This document shows positions 1 through 10,985 of a DNA stretch of 64,000 nucleotides, in pieces. Source of the DNA: Rhodospirillaceae bacterium (lineage in GTDB: Bacteria > Pseudomonadota > Alphaproteobacteria > Rhodospirillales > UBA2165); NCBI GenBank assembly GCA_947467145.1, contig CANIGJ010000005.1, forward strand, positions 1 to 64,000. Reading direction: 5' to 3'. The notes beneath the pieces were generated by a model that had not been told where the DNA came from, searched no databases, and saw only the letters and a program-made list of their open reading frames with translations. The translations under genes and the position numbers were made by a program. Position 1 is the first letter of the stretch. Each line of letters starts with the position of its first letter.

Positions 1-1092
1 CGCGCCTACGAGCCCGAGGTCGAGGCCGAAGAGCAAATCAGCGCCGCCGAAGCGCATTTGTATGAATTGGCCGAACACGGCCAGATGGAAAACGGCTTCA
101 AGGGTTTCAACCTGGCCGTCACCGAAGCGATCAATATCGCGGGCGCCGCACATAAGCGCGACGGACGCCTGGCCGGCGTCGGCACCGGCTTTCGCGATAT
201 CGACGAAATGCTGGGCGGTCTGCATCCGTCCGACTTGATCATCCTGGCCGGCCGGCCGTCGATGGGCAAAACCGCGCTGGCGACCAACATCGCCTACAAC
301 GCGGCAGCCAATTACAAGATCGAGAAGAACGCCAACGGCGAGGACGAAGTCGCCAGCGGCGGCGTTGTCGGCTTCTTCTCGCTCGAAATGTCGTCCGACC
401 AGTTGGCAGCACGTATTCTGTCGGAACAATCCAATATCCCGTCGGACGCCATGCGGCGCGGCAAGCTGACCAACGAGGAATTCGAACGCCTGACGGCGTG
501 TGCCACAAACCTCTATAAACTGCCGCTCTATATCGACGATACGCCGGGCATGTCGATTTCCATGCTGCGCACACGCGCCAAGCGCTTGAAGCGCGAAAAG
601 GGTCTTGGTCTGGTGATCGTCGATTACCTCCAGCTCATGACCGGCACCAATCGGACCGACAATCGTGTGCAGGAAATCAGCGAAATCACTCGCGGCCTGA
701 AAACCTTGGCCAAGGAACTGCGCATCCCGGTGATCGCGCTGTCGCAGTTGAGCCGTCAGGTCGAAAACCGCGAAGACAAACGCCCGCAGCTCGCCGACCT
801 TCGCGAATCCGGCACCATCGAGCAGGACGCCGACGTGGTCGCCTTCATTTACCGCGAGGCCTATTACATGGAGCGCGCCGAGCCGCAGCAGCGCCCCGAT
901 GAATCGCCCGACAAATTCGCCGAGCGTGCCGAACGCTGGCAGAGCCGCATCGACGAAGTTCGCCACGTCGCCGACTTCATCATGGCCAAGCAGCGCCATG
1001 GACCGACCGGCACGATCAGCCTGTACTTCGACGGCATGTATACGCGCTTCGGCGATCTGGATACCCAGCACACCGACCGTCAGCACGATTAG
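1..1092 (+). CDS. dnaB: Replicative DNA helicase DnaB, 3' part (5' end outside window)
   Basis: The frame is open from the first base, so the gene starts upstream of the window; 363 codons are visible. The hexameric helicase unwinds DNA at the replication fork. The visible part covers the end of the linker and the whole RecA-like C-terminal ATPase domain: Walker A GRPSMGKT near bases 250-273, Walker B-like IVDYLQLM near 620-640, and the DnaB-typical stretches SQLSRQVE and RESGTIEQDADVV near 740-840. No intein interrupts the Walker A or the later conserved blocks. The stop lies 6 bases before the alr start, which suggests co-transcription. The DnaB family is clear; the N-terminal primase-binding domain cannot be judged. 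Confidence 0.97.
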   Translation, partial: RAYEPEVEAEEQISAAEAHLYELAEHGQMENGFKGFNLAVTEAINIAGAAHKRDGRLAGVGTGFRDIDEMLGGLHPSDLIILAGRPSMGKTALATNIAYNAAANYKIEKNANGEDEVASGGVVGFFSLEMSSDQLAARILSEQSNIPSDAMRRGKLTNEEFERLTACATNLYKLPLYIDDTPGMSISMLRTRAKRLKREKGLGLVIVDYLQLMTGTNRTDNRVQEISEITRGLKTLAKELRIPVIALSQLSRQVENREDKRPQLADLRESGTIEQDADVVAFIYREAYYMERAEPQQRPDESPDKFAERAERWQSRIDEVRHVADFIMAKQRHGPTGTISLYFDGMYTRFGDLDTQHTDRQHD

Positions 1093-1098
1093 AGCGTG

Positions 1099-2193
1099 AT
1101 GAGCGACTCAGCCGGCGCCATCCTCACCGTCGATCTCGGCGCGGTGCGGCGCAATTATCGCGCCGTGTGCGCGGCCTTCAGCGGCGCCGAGGTCGCCGGC
1201 GTCGTCAAAGCCAACGCCTATGGCCTGGGCATCGCGGCCGTCGCCCCCGCCTTGGCGCGCGAAGGCTGCGCCACCTTTTTCGTCGCCACCGCGGCCGAAG
1301 CGTTCGAACTGCGCAGACTTCTGCCCGCCGTCGGCATTCATGTATTCGATGGCGTGCAGCCCGGCGAAGAAGCCGATTTCGCCGCCCAGCGCATTGTGCC
1401 GGTGCTCAACAGCCTGCAGCAGATCGAATTGTGGCGCGCTCACGCCCGCGCCCGAGGCCGCGCCCTGGCCGCCGATCTGCATCTCGATACCGGAATGGCG
1501 CGCCTGGGTCTCGACCGCGACGAGCAGCGCCGCCTGCTCGCCCATCCGGACGAACTGACGGGGATCGACCTGGACGCCATCCTCAGCCACCTCGCCGTCG
1601 CCGAAGATCCGGCCAACCCGATGAACGAGGACCAGCGCGCCGCCTTTGCCGATGTGGCGCCGGGCTGGCCGAGCCGGCGCCTCAGCCTCGCCAACTCGTC
1701 CGGCGTGTTCTTGGGCGAGGCCTTTCACTTCGATCTGGCGCGCGTGGGCGTTGCATTATACGGCGCCAATCCGACCCCCGGATTGCCCTCCCCGATCGCG
1801 CAAGTCATTAAACTACAAGGCAGAATCCTGCAGGTGCGGTCCGTTGACGCTGCGCGGAGCGTTGGATATGGTGCGACCCATCGAGTTTCCCGACCTTCCC
1901 GGATCGCGACCGTTGCTCTGGGCTATGCCGATGGGTACCCCCTGGCGATGAGCAATCTTGGGACGGCTTTTCTGGACAGCCACGAAATTCCCGTGGTGGG
2001 ACGCGTGTCGATGGATTTGACGACTGTCGACGTGACCGACCTGCCCGAGGGACTTGCCGCGCCCGGCCGACTCGTCGATTTCATCGGGGAGAACAACACT
2101 ATCGATGCGGTCGCGGGACGGGCTAAGACCATCCCCTATACGATCCTGACCGGCCTCGGCCGCCGTCTGCAGCGCATCTATCTCGAGGACTGA
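1099..2193 (+). CDS. alr: Alanine racemase
   Basis: This PLP enzyme interconverts L- and D-alanine in the cytoplasm to supply peptidoglycan D-Ala. The N-terminal barrel carries the PLP lysine in VVKANAYGLG (about residue 37), and the C-terminal domain has the second catalytic tyrosine in GYGATHR and the VGRVSMDLTTVDVTD block. The length of about 364 residues is normal. ATG at 1099 is directly preceded by an in-frame GTG at 1096, so the start is uncertain by one codon. It sits between dnaB and mlaE with only a few bases on each side, an order common in alphaproteobacteria. Confidence 0.96.
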   Translation: MSDSAGAILTVDLGAVRRNYRAVCAAFSGAEVAGVVKANAYGLGIAAVAPALAREGCATFFVATAAEAFELRRLLPAVGIHVFDGVQPGEEADFAAQRIVPVLNSLQQIELWRAHARARGRALAADLHLDTGMARLGLDRDEQRRLLAHPDELTGIDLDAILSHLAVAEDPANPMNEDQRAAFADVAPGWPSRRLSLANSSGVFLGEAFHFDLARVGVALYGANPTPGLPSPIAQVIKLQGRILQVRSVDAARSVGYGATHRVSRPSRIATVALGYADGYPLAMSNLGTAFLDSHEIPVVGRVSMDLTTVDVTDLPEGLAAPGRLVDFIGENNTIDAVAGRAKTIPYTILTGLGRRLQRIYLED

Positions 2194-2199
2194 GAGCCG

Positions 2200-2979
2200 A
2201 TGAATCCGTTTCAACCGATCGGTCGCCTCGCCTTCGCTTTTTTGGGCACGCTCGGCCGCATCGTCGTCTTCACCGGCCTGGCGCTGTCGCACATCATCCG
2301 ACCGCCGTTCTATTTCCGCATCATCGGCCGCCACATGCTGGAGATCGGCTACTACTCCCTGCCCGTCGTCGGCCTGACCGCGATCTTCGCCGGCATGGTG
2401 ATCGCGCTGCAAAGCTTCACCGGCTTCGCGCGCTTCAATGCCGAGGGCGCCATCGCCAATGTGGTCGCACTGTCCATCACGCGCGAACTCGCCCCCGTGC
2501 TGACCGGGCTGATGGTATCGGGGCGCATCGGCGCTGCCATCGCGGCCGAGATCGGCACCATGCGCGTCACCGAACAGGTCGACGCACTCACCACGCTCTC
2601 GACCAATCCGTTCAAATATCTGGTGGCGCCGCGCATCCTCGCCGGCATGACCATGCTGCCGCTGCTTGTCTTCGTCGCCGACATCATCGGCATCCTCGGC
2701 GGCTATATCGTCGGCGTCTATCAGCTCGACTTCAATCCGGCCAACTACCTGCAGAACACCTACGATTTCATCAGCGCCCTCGATATCGTCTCGGGCCTCG
2801 TGAAGGCCTCGGTGTTCGGCTTCATCGTCACCTTGATGGGCTGCTATCACGGCTATTATTCCAAGGGCGGCGCACAGGGCGTCGGCCAGGCCACGACCAA
2901 CGCGGTGGTCTCCGCGTCGATCCTGATCTTGTTGTTCAACTACATCCTGACGGGGATCTTCTTCGCAGCAAATGTCTGA
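2200..2979 (+). CDS. mlaE: MlaE-family ABC transporter permease (phospholipid transport)
   Basis: A 259-residue inner-membrane permease of the MlaE family, which with MlaF and an MCE-domain partner (MlaD) moves phospholipids between the inner and outer membranes. Several hydrophobic segments span the protein, and the core block GLMVSGRIGAAIAAEIGTMR is typical of the family. It begins 6 bases after the alr stop and its last codons overlap mlaF. No mlaD or other MCE gene follows; radA comes next. The family call is firm; the transported lipid is inferred from the family. Confidence 0.93.
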   Translation: MNPFQPIGRLAFAFLGTLGRIVVFTGLALSHIIRPPFYFRIIGRHMLEIGYYSLPVVGLTAIFAGMVIALQSFTGFARFNAEGAIANVVALSITRELAPVLTGLMVSGRIGAAIAAEIGTMRVTEQVDALTTLSTNPFKYLVAPRILAGMTMLPLLVFVADIIGILGGYIVGVYQLDFNPANYLQNTYDFISALDIVSGLVKASVFGFIVTLMGCYHGYYSKGGAQGVGQATTNAVVSASILILLFNYILTGIFFAANV

Positions 2980-3747
2980 GCCAGAGATCAAAATCCGCAT
3001 GCGGGACGTGACCAAGCGCTTCGGCGCGAAGGTCATTCTCGACAATTTCAATCTCGATGTGCGCGCCAGTGAATCGCTCGTCGTGATCGGCGGCTCGGGT
3101 GTCGGCAAATCGGTGATGCTGAAATGCATCCTCGGCATCCTCACGCCCGAAAGCGGATCGATCACCGTCGATGGCATCGAGGTCGCCAACGCGGGCTCGG
3201 CCGAACATGAAGCCGTCAACGCCAAGGTCGGCATGCTGTTCCAGGGTGCCGCCCTGTTCGACAGCATGACGATCGCCGAAAACGTCGCCTTCAGCGTCAC
3301 CGCGCGCAAACCGGTAAGCGCCAAGATCGCGCGCGAGATCGCGCTGATGAAACTGTCGATGGTCGGCCTGAAACGCAGCGTCGCCGATCTTTATCCGTCC
3401 GAACTGTCGGGCGGCATGAAGAAACGCGCCGGGTTGGCCCGCGCTATCGCCGCCGATCCGGAAATCCTGTTCTTCGACGAGCCGACCACCGGCCTCGATC
3501 CCCTAATGGGCGATATCATCAACGATCTGATCGTGCATTGCGTCGAGCAGACCGGCGCCACCGCGCTGACGATCACGCACGACATGCATTCCGCGCGCAA
3601 GATCGCCGACCGCATCGCCATGATCTATCAGGGCAAGATCGTGTGGATCGGCGACACGGCCGAGATCGACAGCGCCGCCAATCCGCTGGTCGATCAATTC
3701 ATCCACGGCCGCACCGATGGCCCGATCCAGATGGCGGTGCGCCGCTG

Positions 3748-3748
<1 letters not shown>
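2972..3748 (+). CDS. mlaF: MlaF-family ABC transporter ATP-binding protein
   Basis: A 258-residue cytoplasmic ATPase that powers the MlaE permease. It has Walker A GGSGVGKS near residue 40, the ABC signature LSGGMKKRAGLARAIA, and Walker B EILFFDEPTTGLDP. The LSGGMKKR form of the signature is typical of MlaF-type subunits. The ATG overlaps the end of mlaE by 8 bases, which implies translational coupling. The stop codon overlaps the radA start, so alr, mlaE, mlaF and radA probably form one transcript. Confidence 0.94.
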
Positions 3749-5214
<1,466 letters not shown>

Positions 5215-5217
5215 TCC

Positions 5218-5889
5218 TTGGATACTCTGAGTAACAACGGCTTCGATATCGCGGTCGCCCTGATTCTGTTCCTGGGCGCGCTGATCGGCTTGGCCGTTGG
5301 CTTCGTGCGCGGCGGCCTGTTCGTGCTGTCCTGGCTGGGTGCCGCCGCCGTCACCATCTATGGCTTTCCCACCGTCCGCCCCATCGCGCGCGGCTATATC
5401 GACAACACCTTGTTCGCCGACATCGCCGGCGGCGCGGTCTTGTTCATCGGCGCGCTGATCGTGTTTTTCCTGTTCAGTTCCCTCGTCGGCGGCTGGGTGC
5501 GCAATAGCCGGTTGAATGCGCTCGATCGCTCGCTCGGCATGATGGCGGGCCTCGCCACCTGTGCATTGGCGCTCGCCGGTGCCTATATGGTTGCCGATCA
5601 GCAATGGTCGCCCGACAAGCAGCCAAAATGGATGAAGGAGGCCCGGTCGATTCCCTTGATTCGCACCAGCGCCTATATGGTGAACGACCTGTTGCCCGCC
5701 GATATCCAGGTCATGAGCCGCCAGGCCGCCAATAGCGCAACGCAGGAATCCCGCGATCTTATGGACCGCAAGAAGGCCTTCGACCGCCTCATCCAACCGA
5801 CCCCGAAGGACGGGGGTGCACCCGACCGCTCGGGCTATGATAATAAAGAGCGCCAGAGCCTGGATCGCCTGATCGATGGCAAGCAGTAG
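5218..5889 (+). CDS. cvpA: CvpA family membrane protein
   Basis: A 223-residue integral membrane protein of the CvpA family, named for colicin V production, with poorly defined function in envelope homeostasis. It has about four hydrophobic segments in the first 130 residues, then a hydrophilic C-terminal tail rich in charged residues. A TTG start at 5218 gives the usual short N-terminus before the first membrane segment. It lies 3 bases after radA and 4 bases before purF. The cvpA-purF pair is an old and widespread gene order, which supports the call. Confidence 0.9.
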   Translation: MDTLSNNGFDIAVALILFLGALIGLAVGFVRGGLFVLSWLGAAAVTIYGFPTVRPIARGYIDNTLFADIAGGAVLFIGALIVFFLFSSLVGGWVRNSRLNALDRSLGMMAGLATCALALAGAYMVADQQWSPDKQPKWMKEARSIPLIRTSAYMVNDLLPADIQVMSRQAANSATQESRDLMDRKKAFDRLIQPTPKDGGAPDRSGYDNKERQSLDRLIDGKQ

Positions 5890-5893
5890 ACCG

Positions 5894-7363
5894 ATGCAAA
5901 ACACACAGAACCTTCGTACCACCAGCTTCGACGACGATCATTTCCACGACGAATGCGGCGTGTTCGGCATCTTCCGCCACCGCGACGCCGCCGCCATGGT
6001 GGCCCTCGGCTTGCACGCCTTGCAGCATCGCGGCCAGGAGGCGGCGGGCATCGTCTCCTACGAAGGGACGCAATTCTATTCGCATCGTGCGGCCGGCCTG
6101 GTCGGCGACAATTTCAATTCCGAAGACGTGATCGGCCGGCTCAAGGGCGACATGTCCATCGGCCATACGCGCTACGCCACGACCGGCGTGGCCATGCTGC
6201 GCAACGTGCAGCCGCTGTTCGCCGAGTTCGAGTTCGGCGGCTTCGCGGTCGGCCATAACGGCAACCTCACCAACGCCTATGCCATCCGCAAGCAGCTCGT
6301 GCAGCGCGGTTGCATCTTCCAGTCGACGACCGATACCGAAGTCATCATCCATCTCATCGCGATCAGCCAGTTCTCCAATGTGGTCGACCGCATGATCGAT
6401 GCGCTGCATCAGGTCGAAGGCGCCTATTCGCTGGTGTGTCTATCCAACAACGCGATGATCGGCGTGCGCGATCCGCTGGGCATTCGCCCGCTCGTACTCG
6501 GCCGGCTGGGCACGGCCTATATACTGGCGTCGGAAACCTGCGCGCTCGACATCATCGGCGCCGAATATGTGCGCGACGTCGCACCGGGCGAACTCGTCAT
6601 CATCGACAATGACGGCATTCGCTCGATCCGCCCGTTCACCAAGAAGCCGCAACGCTTCTGCATCTTCGAATATGTCTATTTCGCGCGGCCTGACAGCCAG
6701 GTCGAGAACCGTAACGTCTACGAAGTGCGCAAGCAGATCGGCATGGAACTGGCGCGCGAAAGCCATATCGATGCCGACGTCGTCGTGCCGGTGCCCGATT
6801 CCGGCGTGCCCGCCGCCATCGGCTATGCCCAGGAATCGGGTATCCCGTTCGATCTCGGCATCATCCGCAATCATTATGTCGGGCGCACCTTCATCGAGCC
6901 GTCGCGCGCCATCCGCAATCTCGGCGTGCGCCTCAAGCACAACGCCAACCGCGAACATCTCAAAGGCAAGCGCGTCATCCTGGTCGACGATTCGATCGTG
7001 CGCGGCACCACGTCGGAGAAAATTGTTTCGATGGTGCGTCAGGCCGGCGCCGCTGAAGTCCATATGCGGATCTCCAGCCCGCCGACCATGCATCCGTGCT
7101 TCTACGGCATCGATACGCCGAAGCAGGAAGAACTGCTCGCCTCGCACATGAGTGTCGAACAGATCGCCAAACATATCGGCGCCGACAGCCTCGCTTTCAT
7201 CAGCATGGACGGGCTCTATCGCGCCGTCGGCGAAACCAAGCGCAATCCGCTCTCGCCGCAATTCTGCGACGCCTGCTTCTCCGGCGATTATGCGATCCCG
7301 CTGACGGATTTCAACGGCGGACCGGTCCCGGCGCAATTGTCGCTGCTTACCGAACAGGATTGA
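5894..7363 (+). CDS. purF: Amidophosphoribosyltransferase
   Basis: It catalyses the first committed step of purine synthesis, converting PRPP and glutamine to phosphoribosylamine. Starting at ATG 5894, Cys21 in DECGVFGI would become the N-terminal nucleophile after removal of a 20-residue propeptide. The glutamine amidotransferase class II domain is followed by a phosphoribosyltransferase domain with the PRPP loop VILVDDSIVRGTT. The 489-residue length is typical. An in-frame ATG at 5876 lies inside cvpA and is less likely. Cysteines near positions 6659 and 7266-7275 could bind an iron-sulfur cluster as in some PurF proteins, but this is inference. Confidence 0.97.
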   Translation: MQNTQNLRTTSFDDDHFHDECGVFGIFRHRDAAAMVALGLHALQHRGQEAAGIVSYEGTQFYSHRAAGLVGDNFNSEDVIGRLKGDMSIGHTRYATTGVAMLRNVQPLFAEFEFGGFAVGHNGNLTNAYAIRKQLVQRGCIFQSTTDTEVIIHLIAISQFSNVVDRMIDALHQVEGAYSLVCLSNNAMIGVRDPLGIRPLVLGRLGTAYILASETCALDIIGAEYVRDVAPGELVIIDNDGIRSIRPFTKKPQRFCIFEYVYFARPDSQVENRNVYEVRKQIGMELARESHIDADVVVPVPDSGVPAAIGYAQESGIPFDLGIIRNHYVGRTFIEPSRAIRNLGVRLKHNANREHLKGKRVILVDDSIVRGTTSEKIVSMVRQAGAAEVHMRISSPPTMHPCFYGIDTPKQEELLASHMSVEQIAKHIGADSLAFISMDGLYRAVGETKRNPLSPQFCDACFSGDYAIPLTDFNGGPVPAQLSLLTEQD

Positions 7364-7365
7364 TC

Positions 7366-8094
7366 GTGACGGAGACGAAACGCCTCGCGGGCCGCATCGC
7401 GCTCGTCACCGGTGCGTCGCGCGGTATCGGCGCGGCCACCGCCAAACTGCTCGCCGCCGAAGGCGCGCACCTCATCCTCGTAGCGCGCACCCAAGGTGGG
7501 CTTGAAGAGGTCGACGACGAAATCCGCAGCGCCGGCGGCACCGCGACCTTGATGCCGCTCGACATCACCCAATACGACATGATCGATCGCATGGGTGCGG
7601 CGATCTACGAGCGCTGGAAAAAGCTCGATATCCTTGTCGGCAATGCTGGCCTGCTGGGCGGTCTGTCGCCCGTACCGCATTACAAACCAGATGTCTGGGA
7701 AAACACCTTCGCCGTCAACGTGACGGCCAATTGGCGGCTGATCCGCAGCCTCGATCCCCTGCTCCGTCAATCGGATGCGGGCCGCGCGGTCTTCATGACC
7801 TCGATCGCGGGACGGCTGGCGCGGCCCTATTGGGGCGCCTACAGCGTCAGCAAGGCCGCGCTCGACATGATGGTGAAAATCTACGCGGCCGAGGTCGCGA
7901 CGACATCGATGCGGGTCAACCTATTCAATCCCAATCGCACGCGCACCTCGATGCGCGTCGAGGCCTATCCCGGCGAAAATCCGGAGACCGTGAAGACGCC
8001 CATGGAGGCCGCGCGCCTGATGATCGATCTGGTCCTGCCGAGCTGCACGCTGAACGGCGAGATCATCGACGCGGTGGAAACGAAGGCGGGCTAA
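7366..8094 (+). CDS. Short-chain dehydrogenase/reductase (SDR)
   Basis: A 242-residue classical SDR oxidoreductase. It carries the Rossmann motif TGASRGIG near residue 17, NAG at the end of the fourth strand, the catalytic serine in FMTSIAGR, and the catalytic YSVSK (Tyr and Lys). The GTG start at 7366 sits 2 bases after purF and gives a standard short N-terminus. The substrate cannot be read from the sequence. In several alphaproteobacteria an SDR follows purF in the same way, so this is a conserved but uncharacterised neighbour. Confidence 0.88.
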   Translation: MTETKRLAGRIALVTGASRGIGAATAKLLAAEGAHLILVARTQGGLEEVDDEIRSAGGTATLMPLDITQYDMIDRMGAAIYERWKKLDILVGNAGLLGGLSPVPHYKPDVWENTFAVNVTANWRLIRSLDPLLRQSDAGRAVFMTSIAGRLARPYWGAYSVSKAALDMMVKIYAAEVATTSMRVNLFNPNRTRTSMRVEAYPGENPETVKTPMEAARLMIDLVLPSCTLNGEIIDAVETKAG

Positions 8095-8144
8095 CGCGAA
8101 CGAATGCAAAGCGACCTCGCGTCGCCTAGCAAAGGAGATCGGCG

Positions 8145-8819
8145 ATGAAGGAATGCTCGAAATCGGTCATGCGCCGCATGCGCGAGCCCAACTTCGCCAA
8201 CCGTTATTTCGTCGGCAGCGGCCTCGATGTCGGCGGCGGACCCGATCCGCTCAGCCTGTACCGCGAATTGTTTCCCCGCATGCGCGGCGTGCAAACCTTC
8301 GACAAGGAAGACGGCGACGCGCAAGAGTTGGCGAGTATCGGCGAGGAGAGCATGGATTTCGTGCATTCGAGCCATACGCTCGAACATATGCGTGACCCCG
8401 CCATCGCGCTGGCCAACTGGTTCCGCGCGGTGAAGCCCGGCGGGCATCTGATCGTCACGGTGCCCGACGAGGATCTGTACGAACAAGGCGAGTTCCCGAG
8501 CACCTGGAACGGCGATCACAAACACACCTTCACGATCTGGAAAGCCAAATCGTGGAGCCCGCAATCGCACAATCTGGTCGATCTGGTGACGGCACTGGGG
8601 ACGGCAGCCGAAATCACGCTGCTGCAGAAGCTCGACGATTCCTATCGCTACACCCTGCCGCGTTTCGATCAGACGATGACGCCGATCGCCGAATGCGGCA
8701 TCGAATGCGTGGTGCGCAAGCGCCCGGCAGCGGAGATCGCAGCCGGTGGGCGCAAACCACCGATGGGGATCGTGAGCCGCGTCGAAGCGGCGCTGCTGAC
8801 CGGCTTCGATCCGGATTAA
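8145..8819 (+). CDS. SAM-dependent methyltransferase (type 11-like)
   Basis: A 224-residue protein with a class I methyltransferase core: a glycine-rich SAM loop GLDVGGGPDPL near residue 25, then the motif VHSSHTLEHMRDP, which resembles the type 11 family. The following VKPGGHLIVTVPDED is the usual post-motif strand. A near-perfect Shine-Dalgarno AAAGGAGAT at 8131-8139 lies 5 bases upstream of the ATG, stronger than for neighbouring genes. The stop is 9 bases from the end of a convergent gene on the other strand. The substrate is unknown; a sugar or small-molecule acceptor is as likely as any. Confidence 0.82.
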   Translation: MKECSKSVMRRMREPNFANRYFVGSGLDVGGGPDPLSLYRELFPRMRGVQTFDKEDGDAQELASIGEESMDFVHSSHTLEHMRDPAIALANWFRAVKPGGHLIVTVPDEDLYEQGEFPSTWNGDHKHTFTIWKAKSWSPQSHNLVDLVTALGTAAEITLLQKLDDSYRYTLPRFDQTMTPIAECGIECVVRKRPAAEIAAGGRKPPMGIVSRVEAALLTGFDPD

Positions 8820-8828
8820 TGAGTTTAT

Positions 8829-9596
8829 CTAATTCGCGTGGATCGCTTTGCGCCGCTCGGCGAATTTGCGCTCGGCGTCGCGCAGTTCCAGCCGGCTGAA
8901 AGCTGCTTTGAGTTTGTCCGCCGACGCGCGCGGATCGATATCGGCGCGGAAGCTCATGGCTACGCTACGCTGCTGCGCCGCCAAGTTATACCAGACGTAG
9001 GCTTCCACCGGATCGCGATCGATGCCGAAGCCGTTCTCATAGAACGATCCGAGATAACTTTGCGCGCCGGCATGGCCGCGCAGGCCCGCTTTGCGCAGCC
9101 AGTCGATCGCCATGGCGTAATCCTGCGGCAGGCCGCGACCATAGGCGTAAAGATCGCCCAACAGATATTGCGCCTCGACGCTGCGGCCGAAATTGGCGGC
9201 GGTGCGATATAGCTCGGCCGCGCGCGCGTAATCCTGGCGCACGCCTAGCCCCCGCGCATACAGATCGCCGAGCATCAGGGGCGCGTCGAGATCGCCGCGC
9301 TTCATCGCCTCGGTGAACCAGCGATAGGCTTCCGCGCCGTCGGGCTTACCGGTCAGGCCGTCGCGATAGATGACGGCGGCGCGCATCTGGGCGGCGCGGT
9401 CGCCGGTCTGCGCGGCGGCCAGCACACGCGTGAGCTCGGCCTGGGCGGCGACGAAGCCGGGATCCGGCGGTTTGATGAAAAAGCCCGCGATCAGCCACCA
9501 GCCCAATAGCAGGACGAAGGGTGTGAGGACCGGCAACGCGATGATCACCCAACGGCGGGGAATCGTGTTCCAGATCGCGATCAGCCAAAAGCGCAT
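8829..9596 (-). CDS. Sel1-repeat (TPR-like) single-pass membrane protein
   Basis: A 255-residue protein with one N-terminal membrane segment (about residues 18-40, rich in Leu, Val and Trp) followed by roughly four Sel1-like repeats. The repeats show the pattern AxxxLGxLYxxGxGVxxD and are clear at about residues 100-210, for example MLGDLYARGLGVRQD and LLGDLYAYGRGLPQD. Such repeats usually mediate protein contacts. The domain should face the periplasm if the N-terminus is cytoplasmic. Partners and function cannot be inferred from the neighbours; it converges with the methyltransferase gene. Confidence 0.8.
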   Translation of the reverse strand: MRFWLIAIWNTIPRRWVIIALPVLTPFVLLLGWWLIAGFFIKPPDPGFVAAQAELTRVLAAAQTGDRAAQMRAAVIYRDGLTGKPDGAEAYRWFTEAMKRGDLDAPLMLGDLYARGLGVRQDYARAAELYRTAANFGRSVEAQYLLGDLYAYGRGLPQDYAMAIDWLRKAGLRGHAGAQSYLGSFYENGFGIDRDPVEAYVWYNLAAQQRSVAMSFRADIDPRASADKLKAAFSRLELRDAERKFAERRKAIHAN

Positions 9597-9707
9597 GGTC
9601 CCGGTGTAATCCGTGCCCGGCTAGGCCGTCCAGTGGAGGATTCCCTGCGAAATTCTCTTGACGCGGGAAACGACACCAAGGTCAGTCGCGGGGGTTAACG
9701 CGCCAAG

Positions 9708-10061
9708 TTAGCGTGGGGGGCCGGAGCCCGGTGCCGTCCAACCGATCCGATTGCTCTCGCCATTGGGCGACGGGGTGGCATAACAGGTCGGCCGGCCCAG
9801 GGTGTGGTAGCAATAAACCTCGTCGACATGCCCCAACTCGTCCTCCTCGCAATAGGTTTTGCCGAGGTGTTTACGCACGGTGGAGCAATTTTTGCCGGTC
9901 GCGAAGGACACAACATGGTCGCCGATGGTCTTATCCGTGCCCACGACGGTGGCGCCTTCCAGCAGGGCGGCCTGGGGCGCAATCGATTGCGCGCCCGACA
10001 CGGCACTGCAGGCACCTAGGAAAAGGGCCCCAATCAGGACCATCCAACGCATCACCACCAC
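9708..10061 (-). CDS. Small predicted lipoprotein, unknown function
   Basis: I do not recognise this 117-residue protein. It has a short signal peptide ending in a lipobox, LGAC, near residue 18, so it should be lipid-anchored in the envelope. The mature part has four further cysteines (KNCSTV, TYCEED, VYCYHT, PTCYAT) that could form two disulfides. Four start codons lie in a row (GTG GTG GTG ATG). The AAGGAGA at 10067-10073 is spaced best for the outermost GTG at 10061. It is transcribed away from the YfgM-like gene. Confidence 0.65.
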   Translation of the reverse strand: MVVMRWMVLIGALFLGACSAVSGAQSIAPQAALLEGATVVGTDKTIGDHVVSFATGKNCSTVRKHLGKTYCEEDELGHVDEVYCYHTLGRPTCYATPSPNGESNRIGWTAPGSGPPR

Positions 10062-10319
10062 TTTGTCTCCTTGCGCTTCGTTGACCGGAGCTGTCTGGAT
10101 CTAGGCGATCCTAGGGCCGACGGTTTAAAGAGCCCTTAATAGGTCTACGTAAGACCAAGCACAGGCCGTGCCAGATTGGCGCGAAACGGGGCTAAAACCG
10201 CAATTCGGCCTGAATTCCTTAGCATTTGCCTTGGCTTACGGCGCGGGCTATTTTACGCGCCTTGGCGGCCCTATCGGCGTCGCCCATTCCAAAATCGCAG
10301 TAACTGAGGTGGTGTCCGG

Positions 10320-10985
10320 ATGGCGGACAAAGATCCGGGGCAAGACAGCCTCTTTCGGGAAATCGAAGAAGACCTGCGCCAGGAGCGGTTCAACAAGCTC
10401 TGGTCGAAGTACGGCACCTATGCCATCGCCGTGGTCGTCCTGGCCATCGTCGGCGTGGCCGGGCACCAATATTGGCAGAGCCGCGACCATGCCAAACGGG
10501 CGGACGAAAGCGCGCAGTTCTCCACCGCGCTGCGCGCGACCATGGAAAACCGTTCGGCCGAGGCCTCGCAGGCGCTCACCAAGCTCGCCGAGACCGGCAC
10601 CAGCGGTTATGCGCTGATCTCCAAGTTCGACCTCGCCGCCATCAAGTCGCGCGACGGCAACAAGGCCGAAGCGGCCAGCGCCTATCTCGCCATCGCCAGC
10701 AACAAGGATACGACGCCCGAGTTGCGCGATCTGGCCACCTTGCTCTCGGTGCTGCAGGAAATCGACAATGGCGATCCTAAGATGCTGACTGATCGCATGG
10801 CACCCTTGGTTGCGTCGGCCAATCCGTGGCGTTTCAACGCCAAGGAATTCACCGCCTATCTGGCCCAGCGCATGGGCGAAAACCAGCGCGCCGGCCAACT
10901 GTTCCGCGAACTCGCGGACGATGCGACGGCGCCGCAGGGCATTCGCGCGCGGGCCGCGGAAATGTCCGCGGTCCTCGGTAGCTGA
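10320..10985 (+). CDS. YfgM-like TPR membrane protein
   Basis: A 221-residue protein with an N-terminal cytoplasmic helix, one membrane segment (about residues 34-52, YAIAVVVLAIVGVAGHQYW) and a periplasmic TPR-like domain. This is the architecture of YfgM, the ancillary SecYEG translocon subunit that contacts periplasmic chaperones. The neighbours support it: in proteobacteria yfgM is followed by bamB and der, exactly as here. The stop overlaps the start of the BamB-like gene. The family call is good; the translocon role is carried over from the family. Confidence 0.85.
   Translation: MADKDPGQDSLFREIEEDLRQERFNKLWSKYGTYAIAVVVLAIVGVAGHQYWQSRDHAKRADESAQFSTALRATMENRSAEASQALTKLAETGTSGYALISKFDLAAIKSRDGNKAEAASAYLAIASNKDTTPELRDLATLLSVLQEIDNGDPKMLTDRMAPLVASANPWRFNAKEFTAYLAQRMGENQRAGQLFRELADDATAPQGIRARAAEMSAVLGS

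Noticed and set aside
1813..3324. A 503-codon frame opposite alr, mlaE and mlaF
   Set aside because: It crosses three genes with firm homology and has no start context; it is a GC-bias shadow.
5876..5893. Earlier ATG for purF
   Set aside because: It lies inside cvpA; ATG 5894 gives the normal 20-residue propeptide before the catalytic cysteine.
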